DNA from: Parvicella tangerina | Lineage (GTDB): Bacteria; Bacteroidota; Bacteroidia; Flavobacteriales_D; Parvicellaceae | Direction: 5' to 3' | Length of the DNA stretch: 64,000 nt | Assembly: GCF_907165195.1 (NCBI RefSeq) | Contig: NZ_OU015584.1 | Location: forward strand, 248,001 to 312,000 | In this document: positions 16,300 through 24,631 of the stretch, one piece after another | Position numbering within the stretch: position 1 is the stretch's first letter | Layout of the letters: every line of letters begins with the position of its first letter | Notes under the pieces: model-generated | The model's database searches: none | The model's input: only the letters and a program-made list of their open reading frames with translations | Told to the model about the DNA's origin: nothing | Program-made: the position numbers and the translations under genes

Positions 16300-17052
16300 A
16301 TGGCAGAAGAAAAGGTAAATAATACGGCTGAGACAACAGAAGAAGCTCCTTCATCAGCTATCAATAGCAACCTCAACAAAGCAAGTTTGCTAGATAAGAT
16401 CAGTGATTTTTTGACCCTGAGAGGTAAGATCATTGGTGCAGTGGTAGGTGGTGCTCTCTTGATCATCCTTGGATGGTTTGGATACCAAAAGTGGTTTGTG
16501 GAGCCTGAAGATATTAGAACAGCAGAGAGTTTATATCAGACAGAAGCGCACATCGTTGATGATCAAAATTGGGAAATGGCAATCAAAGGGGATACGGCTA
16601 TGGGAACTTACCCTGGTTTAGAAACCCAATCAAAACAATTTGAAGGATATGCTGGTGGTAATATTGCCAATTATGATCTAGGAATCGCTTACTTGAATAA
16701 GGGGGATGCGGCAAATGCTTTAAAGGCTTTTCAGAAAGTGGAGTTTGATGATGAAAATCTGGCAACCCTTACGCTTGGAGCAATGGGAGATGCTAGCTTG
16801 AATCTTGGAAAATATGCCGATGCAATTGACTATTATAAGCAAGCCTATAACAGAAGACCAAAGAATGAAATGACTGCACCACTTTATATGGTAAAGTTGG
16901 CAAACACCTACGAAGTTCAGAAAAAGTATGGGGAGGCTGAAAAGTTATACAAAGACTTGATCGCAAATTTTCCCGACTCTCCTTTGAGAGCTGAAGCTGA
17001 GAAAAATCTCGTATTTGTTGAAGCTGGTACTTCTATCTACGAAATCAAATAA
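16300..17052 (+). CDS. TPR protein, membrane-anchored (YfgM-like)
   Basis: A 250-aa protein with a soluble N-terminus, one TM helix (IIGAVVGGALLIILGWFGY, about 47-65) and a periplasmic TPR region (for example ANYDLGIAYLNKGDAANALKAF and ADAIDYYKQAYNRRP, then KKYGEAEKLYKDLIANFPDSP). The layout is that of YfgM-like periplasmic TPR proteins, which help fold secreted proteins at the translocon; that role is assumed by analogy. It has its own well-formed promoter and is followed after 31 nt by ribH. Confidence 0.75.
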   Translation: MAEEKVNNTAETTEEAPSSAINSNLNKASLLDKISDFLTLRGKIIGAVVGGALLIILGWFGYQKWFVEPEDIRTAESLYQTEAHIVDDQNWEMAIKGDTAMGTYPGLETQSKQFEGYAGGNIANYDLGIAYLNKGDAANALKAFQKVEFDDENLATLTLGAMGDASLNLGKYADAIDYYKQAYNRRPKNEMTAPLYMVKLANTYEVQKKYGEAEKLYKDLIANFPDSPLRAEAEKNLVFVEAGTSIYEIK

Positions 17053-17083
17053 CCTCTTTTAAAGGGTAATTCTATTTTACATT

Positions 17084-17572
17084 ATGGCAACGGAAGGAAA
17101 AGACCTTTCTTATTATGATAAGTCTACTATTCCAAACGGGAAGGGCATGACGATAGGTTTGGTTGTTTCAGAGTGGAATGAGAAAATCACTGGTGGCCTT
17201 TTATCTGGGGCGAAAAAAGCATTATTGGATAATGGTGTTTTAGAAGAAAATATTCTCATTCATTGGGTTCCAGGCTCTTTTGAACTGGCGCTAGGAGCAC
17301 AATACTTGTTTGAAGATAAAATGGTAGATGGAGTGGTTTGTTTGGGAAGTGTAATTCAAGGAGAAACCAAGCATTTTGATTTCGTTTGTCATGGAGCTAC
17401 TCAAGGAATTATGAATGTGGGTTTAAAATATAACAAGCCTGCAATTTTTGGATTGCTTACAGATAACACCATGCAGCAAGCAATTGATCGTTCTGGTGGG
17501 AAGCATGGCAATAAAGGTATAGAATGTGCCATTGCTTGTATGAAAATGGTAGCATTGAAGAAAAAGATCTAA
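17084..17572 (+). CDS. ribH: 6,7-dimethyl-8-ribityllumazine synthase
   Basis: A 162-aa enzyme of riboflavin biosynthesis that condenses 5-amino-6-ribitylaminouracil with dihydroxybutanone phosphate. The family blocks are present: VSEWNEKITGGLLSGA near the N-terminus, VPGSFELALGAQ, and GSVIQGETKHFDFVCHGATQG with the catalytic His. The length is standard. It lies 31 nt after the TPR gene and 7 nt before the glutamine amidotransferase-like gene, so it is probably co-transcribed with both. No FMN riboswitch is visible upstream. Confidence 0.95.
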   Translation: MATEGKDLSYYDKSTIPNGKGMTIGLVVSEWNEKITGGLLSGAKKALLDNGVLEENILIHWVPGSFELALGAQYLFEDKMVDGVVCLGSVIQGETKHFDFVCHGATQGIMNVGLKYNKPAIFGLLTDNTMQQAIDRSGGKHGNKGIECAIACMKMVALKKKI

Positions 17573-17579
17573 ACGTAAA

Positions 17580-18143
17580 ATGAAGGGAAAGATAGTCGTT
17601 GTGGATTGCGGTAGCTCGAAAGTGCCAGACATTGAAAAATGTCTTTTGGAGCTAAATGCTGATGTGCAAACTATTTCTTGGAAAGACATTGATGCTTCGA
17701 TTGAGGATTCAAGAGGTGTGGTGATCAGTGGAAATCCAAGTCTCTTAACCGAAGATGGATACGACCATTATCTACCCAAGTTTGAGTTCTTGCAGAACTG
17801 TGATTTTCCTGTGTTAGGTATTTGTTTCGGACATCAGATCATGGGAATGGTTCATGGGGCAAAGGTCTCCAAAGGGAAGGAAGTTAGAGGAGTAGAAAAT
17901 ATTCATATTGAGGACTCGTCCGTACTTTTTAATGATATCAAAGGAGATGTACTTATGGGGCAGGATCACGCTGAGGAGATTGATCTTCCAGAAAATTTCA
18001 AGCTAATAGCTTCTTCACAAACCTGTCGGGTTGAGGCCATGCAACATAAATTTAAACCCTTGTTTGGCGTTCAGTTTCATCCTGAGGTAAGCGGAGTACA
18101 AGGACTGATGTTGTTGAAAAACTTTGTTAAAACTTGTTACTAA
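17580..18143 (+). CDS. class I glutamine amidotransferase-like protein
   Basis: A 187-aa protein with the full GATase class I triad: nucleophile C82 in GICFGHQ, then H167 and E169 in FHPEV. It therefore should release ammonia from glutamine or act as a related hydrolase. The length is that of a stand-alone glutaminase subunit like GuaA-N of archaea or PuuD-like proteins. The synthetase partner is not in the window, so the pathway is unknown. It starts 7 nt after ribH, which suggests an operon. Confidence 0.8.
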   Translation: MKGKIVVVDCGSSKVPDIEKCLLELNADVQTISWKDIDASIEDSRGVVISGNPSLLTEDGYDHYLPKFEFLQNCDFPVLGICFGHQIMGMVHGAKVSKGKEVRGVENIHIEDSSVLFNDIKGDVLMGQDHAEEIDLPENFKLIASSQTCRVEAMQHKFKPLFGVQFHPEVSGVQGLMLLKNFVKTCY

Positions 18144-18186
18144 CTCTCGTTGAGTACTAGCTGAATAAGCTGATATTTGTTATCCT

Positions 18187-19467
18187 ATGGTGCTGAATTA
18201 CATTTGGATAGCTTTCTTTTTAATTGCTTTTGTGGTGGCCTTGATTCGAACGCTGTTATATGCGTTTAGAGACACCTTTGGATTGGAGTCTATCATGACG
18301 GAGGCCGACAGGGATGTTTTCACAACTATTGTGAAGTCTACCTTTGACATGGGAGAGACCTCTGTTACTATTGCTATAGGATTGATAGGGGCTATGACGT
18401 TGTGGTTGGGTATTATGAAGATTGGAGAGAAGGGCGGGGCAATAGACGTTATGTCTAAAGGAATTAAGCCTCTTTTTACTCGAATTTTTCCGGAAATACC
18501 GAAAAGTCATCCAGCTCATGGTGCAATGGTAATGAATTTTGCGGCTAATATGCTTGGGTTAGACAATGCAGCCACTCCAATGGGGCTTAAGGCAATGGAT
18601 GAATTGCAAAAAGAAAACCCCGTCAAAGATACAGCCAGTAACGCGCAGATCATGTTTTTGGTTTTAAATACCTCTGGTTTAACATTGATTCCTGTTTCAA
18701 TATTAGCCTTAAGAGCTTCTAACCACTCTGCCAACCCAGCTGAGGTTTTTATACCTATTTTATTAGCGACCTACTTTTCGACCATGGTCGGATTATTAAC
18801 AGTTGCGATTTGGCAGAAAATTAATTTATTTGATAAAGTCATTCTGTCTTATTTGTTGGGAATGGCGGCCATTGTTTCCGGAATAATTTGGTTCTTTAGC
18901 ACACTGTCCCAAGATCAGGTGGAAACCTATTCTTCGGTTTTAGGTAACGGGATATTATTTTCAATAATTGCTGCATTCATCTTACTCGCAGTACTAAGAA
19001 AGGTTAATATTTACGAAAGCTTCATTGAAGGAGCCGTTGATGGATTTCAAACTTCCGTTAAAATAATACCGTATTTAGTAGCAATGCTGGTGGCAATTGG
19101 CGTATTCAGAGCATCCGGAACACTAGACTATATATTTCTTGGATTTAAGTGGTTCTTTGGTTTATTTTTTGAAGATTTGAGATGGGTAGACACTTTACCC
19201 GTTGCCTTTATGAAGCCACTAAGTGGTAGTGGTGCACGAGCTGCCTTCGTTGAGGTTGCGGAAAATTTTGGCGGGATGGATGTCTTTAGAGCAAAGATCG
19301 CAGCCACACTTCAAGGGTCTACAGAGACAACATTTTACGTTATTGCTGTATATTTCGGCTCAGTAGGTATTAAAAAAACGAGATATGCTGCCGGCTTAGG
19401 ATTACTTGCCGATTTAGCAGGAATCATTGCTGCTATTATTATTTCTTATATCTTCTATGTTCATTAG
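18187..19467 (+). CDS. fused SpmA/SpmB-like nucleoside-recognition membrane protein
   Basis: A 426-aa polytopic membrane protein with two Nucleoside_recog (Gate)-type halves. The first holds an SpmA-like block (NFAANMLGLDNAATPMGLKAM) near residues 118-138; the second ends with an SpmB-like block (GSTETTFYVIAVYFGSVGIK). In Bacillus the two halves are separate spore-maturation proteins; here they are one polypeptide in an organism not expected to sporulate. Transport of a small solute is inferred from the domain. A near-consensus box (GATATTTG, 18172-18179) ends 7 nt before the ATG. The last 29 bases overlap the convergent deaminase gene. Confidence 0.85.
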   Translation: MVLNYIWIAFFLIAFVVALIRTLLYAFRDTFGLESIMTEADRDVFTTIVKSTFDMGETSVTIAIGLIGAMTLWLGIMKIGEKGGAIDVMSKGIKPLFTRIFPEIPKSHPAHGAMVMNFAANMLGLDNAATPMGLKAMDELQKENPVKDTASNAQIMFLVLNTSGLTLIPVSILALRASNHSANPAEVFIPILLATYFSTMVGLLTVAIWQKINLFDKVILSYLLGMAAIVSGIIWFFSTLSQDQVETYSSVLGNGILFSIIAAFILLAVLRKVNIYESFIEGAVDGFQTSVKIIPYLVAMLVAIGVFRASGTLDYIFLGFKWFFGLFFEDLRWVDTLPVAFMKPLSGSGARAAFVEVAENFGGMDVFRAKIAATLQGSTETTFYVIAVYFGSVGIKKTRYAAGLGLLADLAGIIAAIIISYIFYVH

Positions 19468-20368
19468 GGTAAATTTCCAGCCCATACCTTTCCTCAAAAC
19501 CCTCAATGCCTTGTAGCCCGCCAGTGTGGGTAAGTATGATTCTCGACCCCTTAGGAAAGAAGCCATTTTTCAGTTGGTCAAAGACAGCATAAAACTGCTT
19601 GCCAGTATAAATTGGATCTAACTTGATGCTGGTTTGATCATAGAACCACCGCATGAATTGAATCAATTCAGGTTGAAACTTCGCATAGCCACCAAAATGA
19701 TATGCCGTCCAAATTTCAAACTTATCAGAATAGTTAGGACTGAAATCTTCCACTTCATTTGAAATAAAATCTTGTCCTTTCAAGACCTGAACTCCAATCG
19801 CTTTTTGATGCGGTTGGAGTTGTCTTACCATTCCGGCAAGCGTTGCACCAGTACCACAATCTACTGTAATAAAATCAAAGTCAGTAAGATCCTTGCACTC
19901 CGTCACGATTTCTTCACACCCTTTGATGCCAAGCTCATTTGCCCCACCCTCAGGAATTATGTAAGCACTGGGGTATTTAGTTTGTAAAGCCTCAAGATAA
20001 GTTGGCGTATTTTTGTTTCGGTACTCAGAACGTGAAACATACTGACAGTCCATACCTGCTTCCAAAGAAGCTTTTAAAGTCGGACTTATCTGTTTGGCTT
20101 CTTCTCCTCGAATAATTCCCGTGCATTTAAGGTCAAATTGTTTACACAGATAGGCTGTCGATGCAATGTGGTTGGAGTGAGCGCCTCCAAAGGTCAAAAC
20201 ATGGTTAAAGTTGTTTTTGTTAACCTCCAAAAGATTATATTTTAACTTTCTGTATTTGTTTCCACTAATTACGGGATGAATAAGGTCATCTCGCTTGATC
20301 CAAAGTTCTACGTCAAATGGTTTGCCTAGTTTTTCAGGAAGTCGTTCTAGTGGTGAAGGGATGACCAT
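19439..20368 (-). CDS. PLP-dependent 1-aminocyclopropane-1-carboxylate deaminase/D-cysteine desulfhydrase family
   Basis: A 309-aa fold-type II PLP enzyme. The PLP lysine is K38 in SGNKYRKL, with the AHSNHIAST loop (about 80-90) and a Gly-rich phosphate loop VDCGTGATLAG (about 170). True ACC deaminase and D-cysteine desulfhydrase cannot be told apart from sequence by eye. It follows the V4R sensor kinase gene after a 34-nt gap on the same strand and may share its transcript. Its 3' end overlaps the SpmAB-like gene by 29 bases. Confidence 0.85.
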   Translation of the reverse strand: MVIPSPLERLPEKLGKPFDVELWIKRDDLIHPVISGNKYRKLKYNLLEVNKNNFNHVLTFGGAHSNHIASTAYLCKQFDLKCTGIIRGEEAKQISPTLKASLEAGMDCQYVSRSEYRNKNTPTYLEALQTKYPSAYIIPEGGANELGIKGCEEIVTECKDLTDFDFITVDCGTGATLAGMVRQLQPHQKAIGVQVLKGQDFISNEVEDFSPNYSDKFEIWTAYHFGGYAKFQPELIQFMRWFYDQTSIKLDPIYTGKQFYAVFDQLKNGFFPKGSRIILTHTGGLQGIEGFEERYGLEIYPNEHRRYKK

Positions 20369-20402
20369 TATGCTCTAGAGTTTTCAATGCGTGTGTTGTA
20401 AG

Positions 20403-21833
20403 CTAATGCCTGCCACATTCTAGGACAAAGGTAGTTCCATTATTGCTTTTTACATCAATACTGCCTTCGAGTTGATCCACTAGTGAGCATACCAGTTCTA
20501 GGCCAAGTGAGTCAGACTGATTAATATCAAAGTCTTCAGGCAAACCTCTGCCATTGTCTGAGATGACCATTTTTGTGCGATGATCGTTAAGTTCGAGCTC
20601 GATATTAATTGTCGGAGCACTCTTCTGATCTTCAGTGAACGCATGCTTCATGGCGTTTGTTACAATTTCATTGATAACAAGTCCGCACGGAATCGCTTTT
20701 TCGATAGGAACCTTGGTTTCAAGTACTTTATCGGTATTTAAGTTGATATGTATTTCGGTGCCAAAAGTCTCTCTTAACAAATCTACAATTGAACCAATGT
20801 ACTCCGTGAAATTAGCATGTTGAACATCATCAGACTTGTAGAACCTTTCGTGGACCATGGCAATCGCTTTGATTCGGTTGCGCATATCGTTAAATTTTGC
20901 AAGCGAATCTGCGCCTTCAAAGTATTGAGATTGCAGGTTAAGCAAGCTCGAAATGATCTGTAAGTTATTCTTTACTCGATGATGTACTTCCTGAAGAAGC
21001 ATTGTTTTTTCCTCAAGAGAACTGATTAACTCTTGTTCCACTTGCTTTCTTTCGAAAAACTTTGGAATTTCATAAGGTGCTGAACTGTCTTTGAGTTCCT
21101 CATCTTTGTCTAGATGTTCATTGATCTTTTGTGGATGAGCCATTACAAACAGACAGCAATCATCTCCTTTTGCTCTGCATTTGAGCTCCACTGAAGTCAA
21201 AGGGACACCAAAACTCTGCTCACACCAACCTGATGAATAGCCCGCATTCATTATGCATACCGGGAAGTCTGCAGTTTTGCCTTTGTTGATCCATGCATCA
21301 GCTTCAAAGGAATGAGGATGCTTATATTTTAAGTAGAAGTTTTCATCTGGTGAGGGATTGCTTTCTACTATATCAACATAAGCCCATCCGCTATGAGCAA
21401 AATGTACTGGTCCTGCGGAAAGTTTAGAAACGGGATCTGTAAGCGATAACTTCTCGTGAAATTCTTTAGCGTCTTCCACGCCAATCACATGACTGATATC
21501 AAAAAGGAAGTTTTGCCCTATTTTTGTAGCTTCTTTGGATCCTTTGTCTTCATAAAGACGAAGAATAGTTTCAAAAAAGTCAATGGAGAGTGACGATGCT
21601 CTCATCAGTACGTAGCGCTCCCCATCGATGGAAATATTCGCCTCTTCAGGATTGAACTGAATCTTGTTAAAATAATCGCCAACTTGTTGTTGAGCCTTTT
21701 CAAAAGGTGCTGACAGTTCTGGGGGATATGATACCGTTTTTGATTGGCACAATCGATCCTTCTCTTGTTGCAGAGTACGCAACTCAGATTCTAGTTCGAC
21801 TATCCTTTTGTTTATTTCGTCTAGGTTTTTCAA
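20403..21833 (-). CDS. V4R-domain sensor histidine kinase (HisKA_2)
   Basis: A 476-aa cytoplasmic kinase with no TM helix. It has an N-terminal coiled coil (1-25), an XylR-N-like segment followed by a V4R small-ligand domain with the usual Cys cluster (C at [15 protein letters not shown], then [11 protein letters not shown]; about 190-230), a second coiled coil, a HisKA_2 dimer domain with H284H285 in [14 protein letters not shown], and a HATPase ([20 protein letters not shown]). The start codon is TTG at 21833; no in-frame ATG precedes the coiled coil. No response regulator lies beside it. It probably senses an aromatic or other hydrophobic ligand, by family analogy. Confidence 0.85.
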   Translation of the reverse strand: MKNLDEINKRIVELESELRTLQQEKDRLCQSKTVSYPPELSAPFEKAQQQVGDYFNKIQFNPEEANISIDGERYVLMRASSLSIDFFETILRLYEDKGSKEATKIGQNFLFDISHVIGVEDAKEFHEKLSLTDPVSKLSAGPVHFAHSGWAYVDIVESNPSPDENFYLKYKHPHSFEADAWINKGKTADFPVCIMNAGYSSGWCEQSFGVPLTSVELKCRAKGDDCCLFVMAHPQKINEHLDKDEELKDSSAPYEIPKFFERKQVEQELISSLEEKTMLLQEVHHRVKNNLQIISSLLNLQSQYFEGADSLAKFNDMRNRIKAIAMVHERFYKSDDVQHANFTEYIGSIVDLLRETFGTEIHINLNTDKVLETKVPIEKAIPCGLVINEIVTNAMKHAFTEDQKSAPTINIELELNDHRTKMVISDNGRGLPEDFDINQSDSLGLELVCSLVDQLEGSIDVKSNNGTTFVLECGRH

Positions 21834-21902
21834 TTGTTTGTAGGTAGATAACGTAGAGTAAAAGTAAAGAATAAAAGTAAACTAGCAGAAGGGAATAAAA
21901 GA

Positions 21903-21937
21903 AAAAGCCTTTAACTCTTTGATAGTTAAAGGCTTTT
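21903..21937 (-). terminator. intrinsic terminator of tRNA-Cys
   Basis: A perfect 14-bp inverted repeat (21903-21916 with 21924-21937, 7-nt loop) with T-runs on both strands. It lies 4 bases beyond the tRNA 3' end on the minus strand. Confidence 0.85.
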
Positions 21938-21940
21938 CGG

Positions 21941-22012
21941 AGGTCTCGAGCGGATTCGAACCGCTGTACTCGGTTTTGCAGACCGATGCCTAAGCCACTC
22001 GGCCACGAGACC
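21941..22012 (-). tRNA. tRNA-Cys (anticodon GCA)
   Basis: Read on the minus strand it folds as a cloverleaf: 7-bp acceptor stem GGTCTCG/CGAGACC, anticodon stem TCGGT/ACCGA with loop CTGCAAA (anticodon GCA, plus-strand 21977-21979), T arm with GGTTCGAATCC, and discriminator U73 as required for Cys. The 3' CCA is not encoded. The CCA-adding enzyme gene lies nearby at 22675-24102. Its own promoter box and terminator frame it. Confidence 0.95.
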
Positions 22013-22031
22013 AGTTTCGTTCAACGGGGAG

Positions 22032-22039
22032 CAAAATTA
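22032..22039 (-). promoter_or_regulatory. promoter -7 box of tRNA-Cys
   Basis: Minus-strand TAATTTTG, exact TAnnTTTG, 19 nt upstream of the tRNA 5' end, in the 53-bp gap after the PRiA4_ORF3-like gene. Confidence 0.5.
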
Positions 22040-22065
22040 CTAAAAACTTTCGTAATCCTAAAGAT

Positions 22066-22617
22066 TTAATAATCATAACTGTCCTCAAATTCACTAAAAG
22101 GATCATCATCATCAAAATCATCGTAATCGTCATCGTCATCCGATGATCCAAAATCATCTTGAACATGGACATCTAACCCTTCAAAAAGATCGGGTAGCTC
22201 CTTGCTATCTTCATTTGGAGCATCTCCAAACTTTCTCACCATTTTCGGGTAGGACTGAGCACCATCAGCGTCATTAATTTGAATGACTTCAACATAGAAG
22301 ATCCACATTTTTAGGAAGTCATAAACGTAAAGCATTTTTTGGTGCTTCTTATTGAGCATTTGTTCAATAAGAGTGGTTTTCATACTTGGGGTACTATTGT
22401 CCCCATCAAAAGCACTGACGTCCATGAGACCGATTTCCTGACCTTTCTCCCAATCATCATTACTCATGTAGAAAGAAGCCATCTGATCTCCACTAAATTG
22501 AAAGGATTGAATTATTGCATCGTGAAGCTCCTCAAAGTTCTGATCTTGTCGAATTTCAATGTCTCGAAAGATATCCTCCTCAGTGTCAATTACAATCCTA
22601 AGTACCAGTGTCTTCAT
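22066..22617 (-). CDS. PRiA4_ORF3-like protein with acidic tail
   Basis: A 183-aa protein resembling the plasmid pRiA4b ORF-3 / IS1096 TnpR-type fold (LVLRIVIDTEEDIFRDIEIRQD, FEELHDAIIQSFQFSGDQMASFY, LKMWIFYVEVIQI). This domain also occurs in many chromosomal proteins with no link to mobility. The last 30 or so residues are almost only Asp, Glu, Ser, Tyr and Phe, a strongly acidic tail. Function is unknown. A promoter box lies 22 nt upstream. No transposase or plasmid gene is near, so I read it as a chromosomal gene. Confidence 0.75.
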   Translation of the reverse strand: MKTLVLRIVIDTEEDIFRDIEIRQDQNFEELHDAIIQSFQFSGDQMASFYMSNDDWEKGQEIGLMDVSAFDGDNSTPSMKTTLIEQMLNKKHQKMLYVYDFLKMWIFYVEVIQINDADGAQSYPKMVRKFGDAPNEDSKELPDLFEGLDVHVQDDFGSSDDDDDYDDFDDDDPFSEFEDSYDY

Positions 22618-22639
22618 TCGTTTCCTTGGGTTTAGTGTG

Positions 22640-22647
22640 CAAAGGTA
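22640..22647 (-). promoter_or_regulatory. promoter -7 box of the PRiA4_ORF3-like gene
   Basis: Minus-strand TACCTTTG, exact consensus, with a 22-nt leader to ATG 22617 that contains a purine-rich AAGGAA near the start codon. Confidence 0.5.
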
Positions 22648-22674
22648 ATGCTTAATGGTAAAATTCGTAAAGAA

Positions 22675-24102
22675 TTATAGCCCCATTTTTTTGCCTAGTT
22701 CCAGCATATATGCTTTCGCTTTATCTAGATCATTTTCTACCTTTCCATCTAGTATAGCTTCGCGTATAACTTGTTTGATTTCTCCTACTTTTTTGGATGG
22801 AGGAAGGTCAAAGGCTTCCATAATCATCTGACCGGTAATTGGAGGCTGCCAATTTCTAAGCTTATCACGTTCTTCAACATCTTTCAGTTTTTGTTCTACG
22901 ATGTCAAAGCGAGCTAGGTACCGTTTTACTTTTTCTGGATTTTTAGAGGTAATATCCGCCCTGCAAAGGGTTAATAGGTCTTCCAGGTCATCTCCGGCAT
23001 CAACAATTAACCTACGAAGTGCTGAGTCTGTTATTTCCTCTTTGGTAAGCGCAATAGGTCTCAAGTGTAAGGCGACTAACTTTTGAACGTACTTCATTTT
23101 GGCATCTAAGGGAAGCTTTAACCGCTTAAATATTTTTGGAACCATTCGTGCTCCCCGGTCTTCGTGACCATGAAAGGTCCAACCTGCTTTTGGGTGAAAA
23201 CGCTTGGTGGCCGGTTTAGCAATGTCGTGCATAATTGCTGCCCACCTCAACCACAGATCATCCGTGTGCTTACTAATATTGTCAAGTACTTCAAGGGTGT
23301 GATAAAAGTTGTCTTTATGACCTTTTCCGTTTTTGATTTCAACTCCTTGCAAGTCCACCATCTCTGGGAAAATACGATGCAACAACTTTGTATTAAACAT
23401 GAGTTTGAAACCAAGAGAAGGATGTGGAGAAAGAATCATTTTATTCATCTCATCAATGATACGCTCTTTAGATATGATGTCAATTCTATGAGCATTTCTA
23501 GTTATTGCTTGATAGGACTCCTCCTCAATTCTAAACCCTAATTGACATGCAAAACGAATGGCACGCAACATCCTTAAAGGGTCGTCAGAAAACGTAATAT
23601 CTGGATCTAACGGTGTGCGAATAATCTTTGCTTCGAGATCTTGCAATCCTTGAAATGGATCAACAATCTGATCAAAATCATCCTGATAAAGATCAATAGC
23701 CAAAGCGTTGATTGTAAAATCTCTTCGCTGCTGATCATCCTCAAGCGTTCCGTCTTCTACGATTGGTTTTCTTGAATCTCTTTGATAACTTTCTTTTCTA
23801 GCACCAACGAACTCTAGCTCATAATCATCATGCTTGATCATTGCTGTTCCAAAGTTTTTGAAGACACTGATCTGCTTAGTTCCCAGTTTTTTTGCGACTT
23901 CTTCAGCCAATCGAATGCCACTACCTTTAGTCACAAAATCTAAATCTTTACAAGGTCTGTCAAGAAGTAGGTCCCGAACAAACCCACCGATAACAAAAAC
24001 AGGCTGATCTATTTGATGCGCAGCCTGATGCACAATACTGAATAGGTGCCTTATTTGAGCACTCAAATGGGGAGAATTATTTTCTGATGATCTTGAACTC
24101 AC
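22675..24102 (-). CDS. cca: CCA tRNA nucleotidyltransferase with HD domain
   Basis: A 475-aa class II nucleotidyltransferase that adds or repairs the 3' CCA of tRNAs. It has GG-x-VRD at residues 39-44, the catalytic DLD (D53, D55), the RRDFTINALA motif, and a C-terminal HD domain (AAIMHDIAKP, HxxD). It could also be a poly(A) polymerase-like paralogue, but the HD form is usual for CCA enzymes. It fits the fact that the tRNA-Cys in this window lacks an encoded CCA. Its start overlaps the end of the tsaC gene by 26 bases, so it belongs to a tRNA-maturation operon with tsaC. Confidence 0.9.
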   Translation of the reverse strand: MSSRSSENNSPHLSAQIRHLFSIVHQAAHQIDQPVFVIGGFVRDLLLDRPCKDLDFVTKGSGIRLAEEVAKKLGTKQISVFKNFGTAMIKHDDYELEFVGARKESYQRDSRKPIVEDGTLEDDQQRRDFTINALAIDLYQDDFDQIVDPFQGLQDLEAKIIRTPLDPDITFSDDPLRMLRAIRFACQLGFRIEEESYQAITRNAHRIDIISKERIIDEMNKMILSPHPSLGFKLMFNTKLLHRIFPEMVDLQGVEIKNGKGHKDNFYHTLEVLDNISKHTDDLWLRWAAIMHDIAKPATKRFHPKAGWTFHGHEDRGARMVPKIFKRLKLPLDAKMKYVQKLVALHLRPIALTKEEITDSALRRLIVDAGDDLEDLLTLCRADITSKNPEKVKRYLARFDIVEQKLKDVEERDKLRNWQPPITGQMIMEAFDLPPSKKVGEIKQVIREAILDGKVENDLDKAKAYMLELGKKMGL

Positions 24103-24631
24103 CGTTTAACTCAATTTTGATAATCGTTGATGCTTGATTCCTTTTTTGGGTTGGCAAATCTACGATTAAATCTACCTTTGAAGTAATCTCAGGGACAATT
24201 TCTGAGAGTGAAGTAGCACCAGGAGCTCCAGAAAGGTTTGCGGAAGTTGATACAAGTGGTCTCCCAAATGCCTCGATCAACTCATTAAGAGGACCTTTTT
24301 TAATCATCCTTATGCCAATACTTCCATCATCGGCTACAAGATTAGCTGCAAGATTTTTTGCTTTAGGATAGATAATTGTAGTAGGTTTCTCAGCAAAATC
24401 AATAATGTCCCAAGCAACATCTGGAACACGTTCAACATATCTTTGTAGCATCCCATCGTTTGAAACCAAAAGGATCAAACTTTTTTCAGCTGGGCGTTCT
24501 TTGATCGCATAAATCTTCTCTACGGCATCTTTATTTGTCGCATCACAACCTAAACCAGGAATGGTGTCTGTGTTGTAAAGGATTACCCCTCCAGATTTAA
24601 GCACATTAACGACCGCTCGTTTATCAAACAT
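24077..24631 (-). CDS. tsaC: threonylcarbamoyl-AMP synthase (TsaC/YrdC/Sua5 family)
   Basis: A 184-aa YrdC-domain protein. It makes threonylcarbamoyl-AMP from Thr, bicarbonate and ATP for the t6A37 modification of ANN-decoding tRNAs. Visible motifs are the N-terminal GGVILYNTDTIPGLGCDA, the KERPAEKSLILLV nucleotide-site loop and the SANLSGAPGAT block near the C-terminus. The length matches TsaC, without the extra Sua5 domain. It directly follows the glycosyltransferase gene (no gap) and overlaps cca, so the three genes read as one transcript. Confidence 0.9.
   Translation of the reverse strand: MFDKRAVVNVLKSGGVILYNTDTIPGLGCDATNKDAVEKIYAIKERPAEKSLILLVSNDGMLQRYVERVPDVAWDIIDFAEKPTTIIYPKAKNLAANLVADDGSIGIRMIKKGPLNELIEAFGRPLVSTSANLSGAPGATSLSEIVPEITSKVDLIVDLPTQKRNQASTIIKIELNGEFKIIRK

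Noticed and set aside
21941-22012. tRNA-Cys as a phage or island attachment site
   Set aside because: No integrase and no direct repeat of the tRNA end in the flanking DNA; the neighbours are housekeeping genes.
22066-22617. Plasmid or IS remnant, from the PRiA4_ORF3 name
   Set aside because: No transposase, inverted ends or plasmid gene is nearby and the domain is common on chromosomes.
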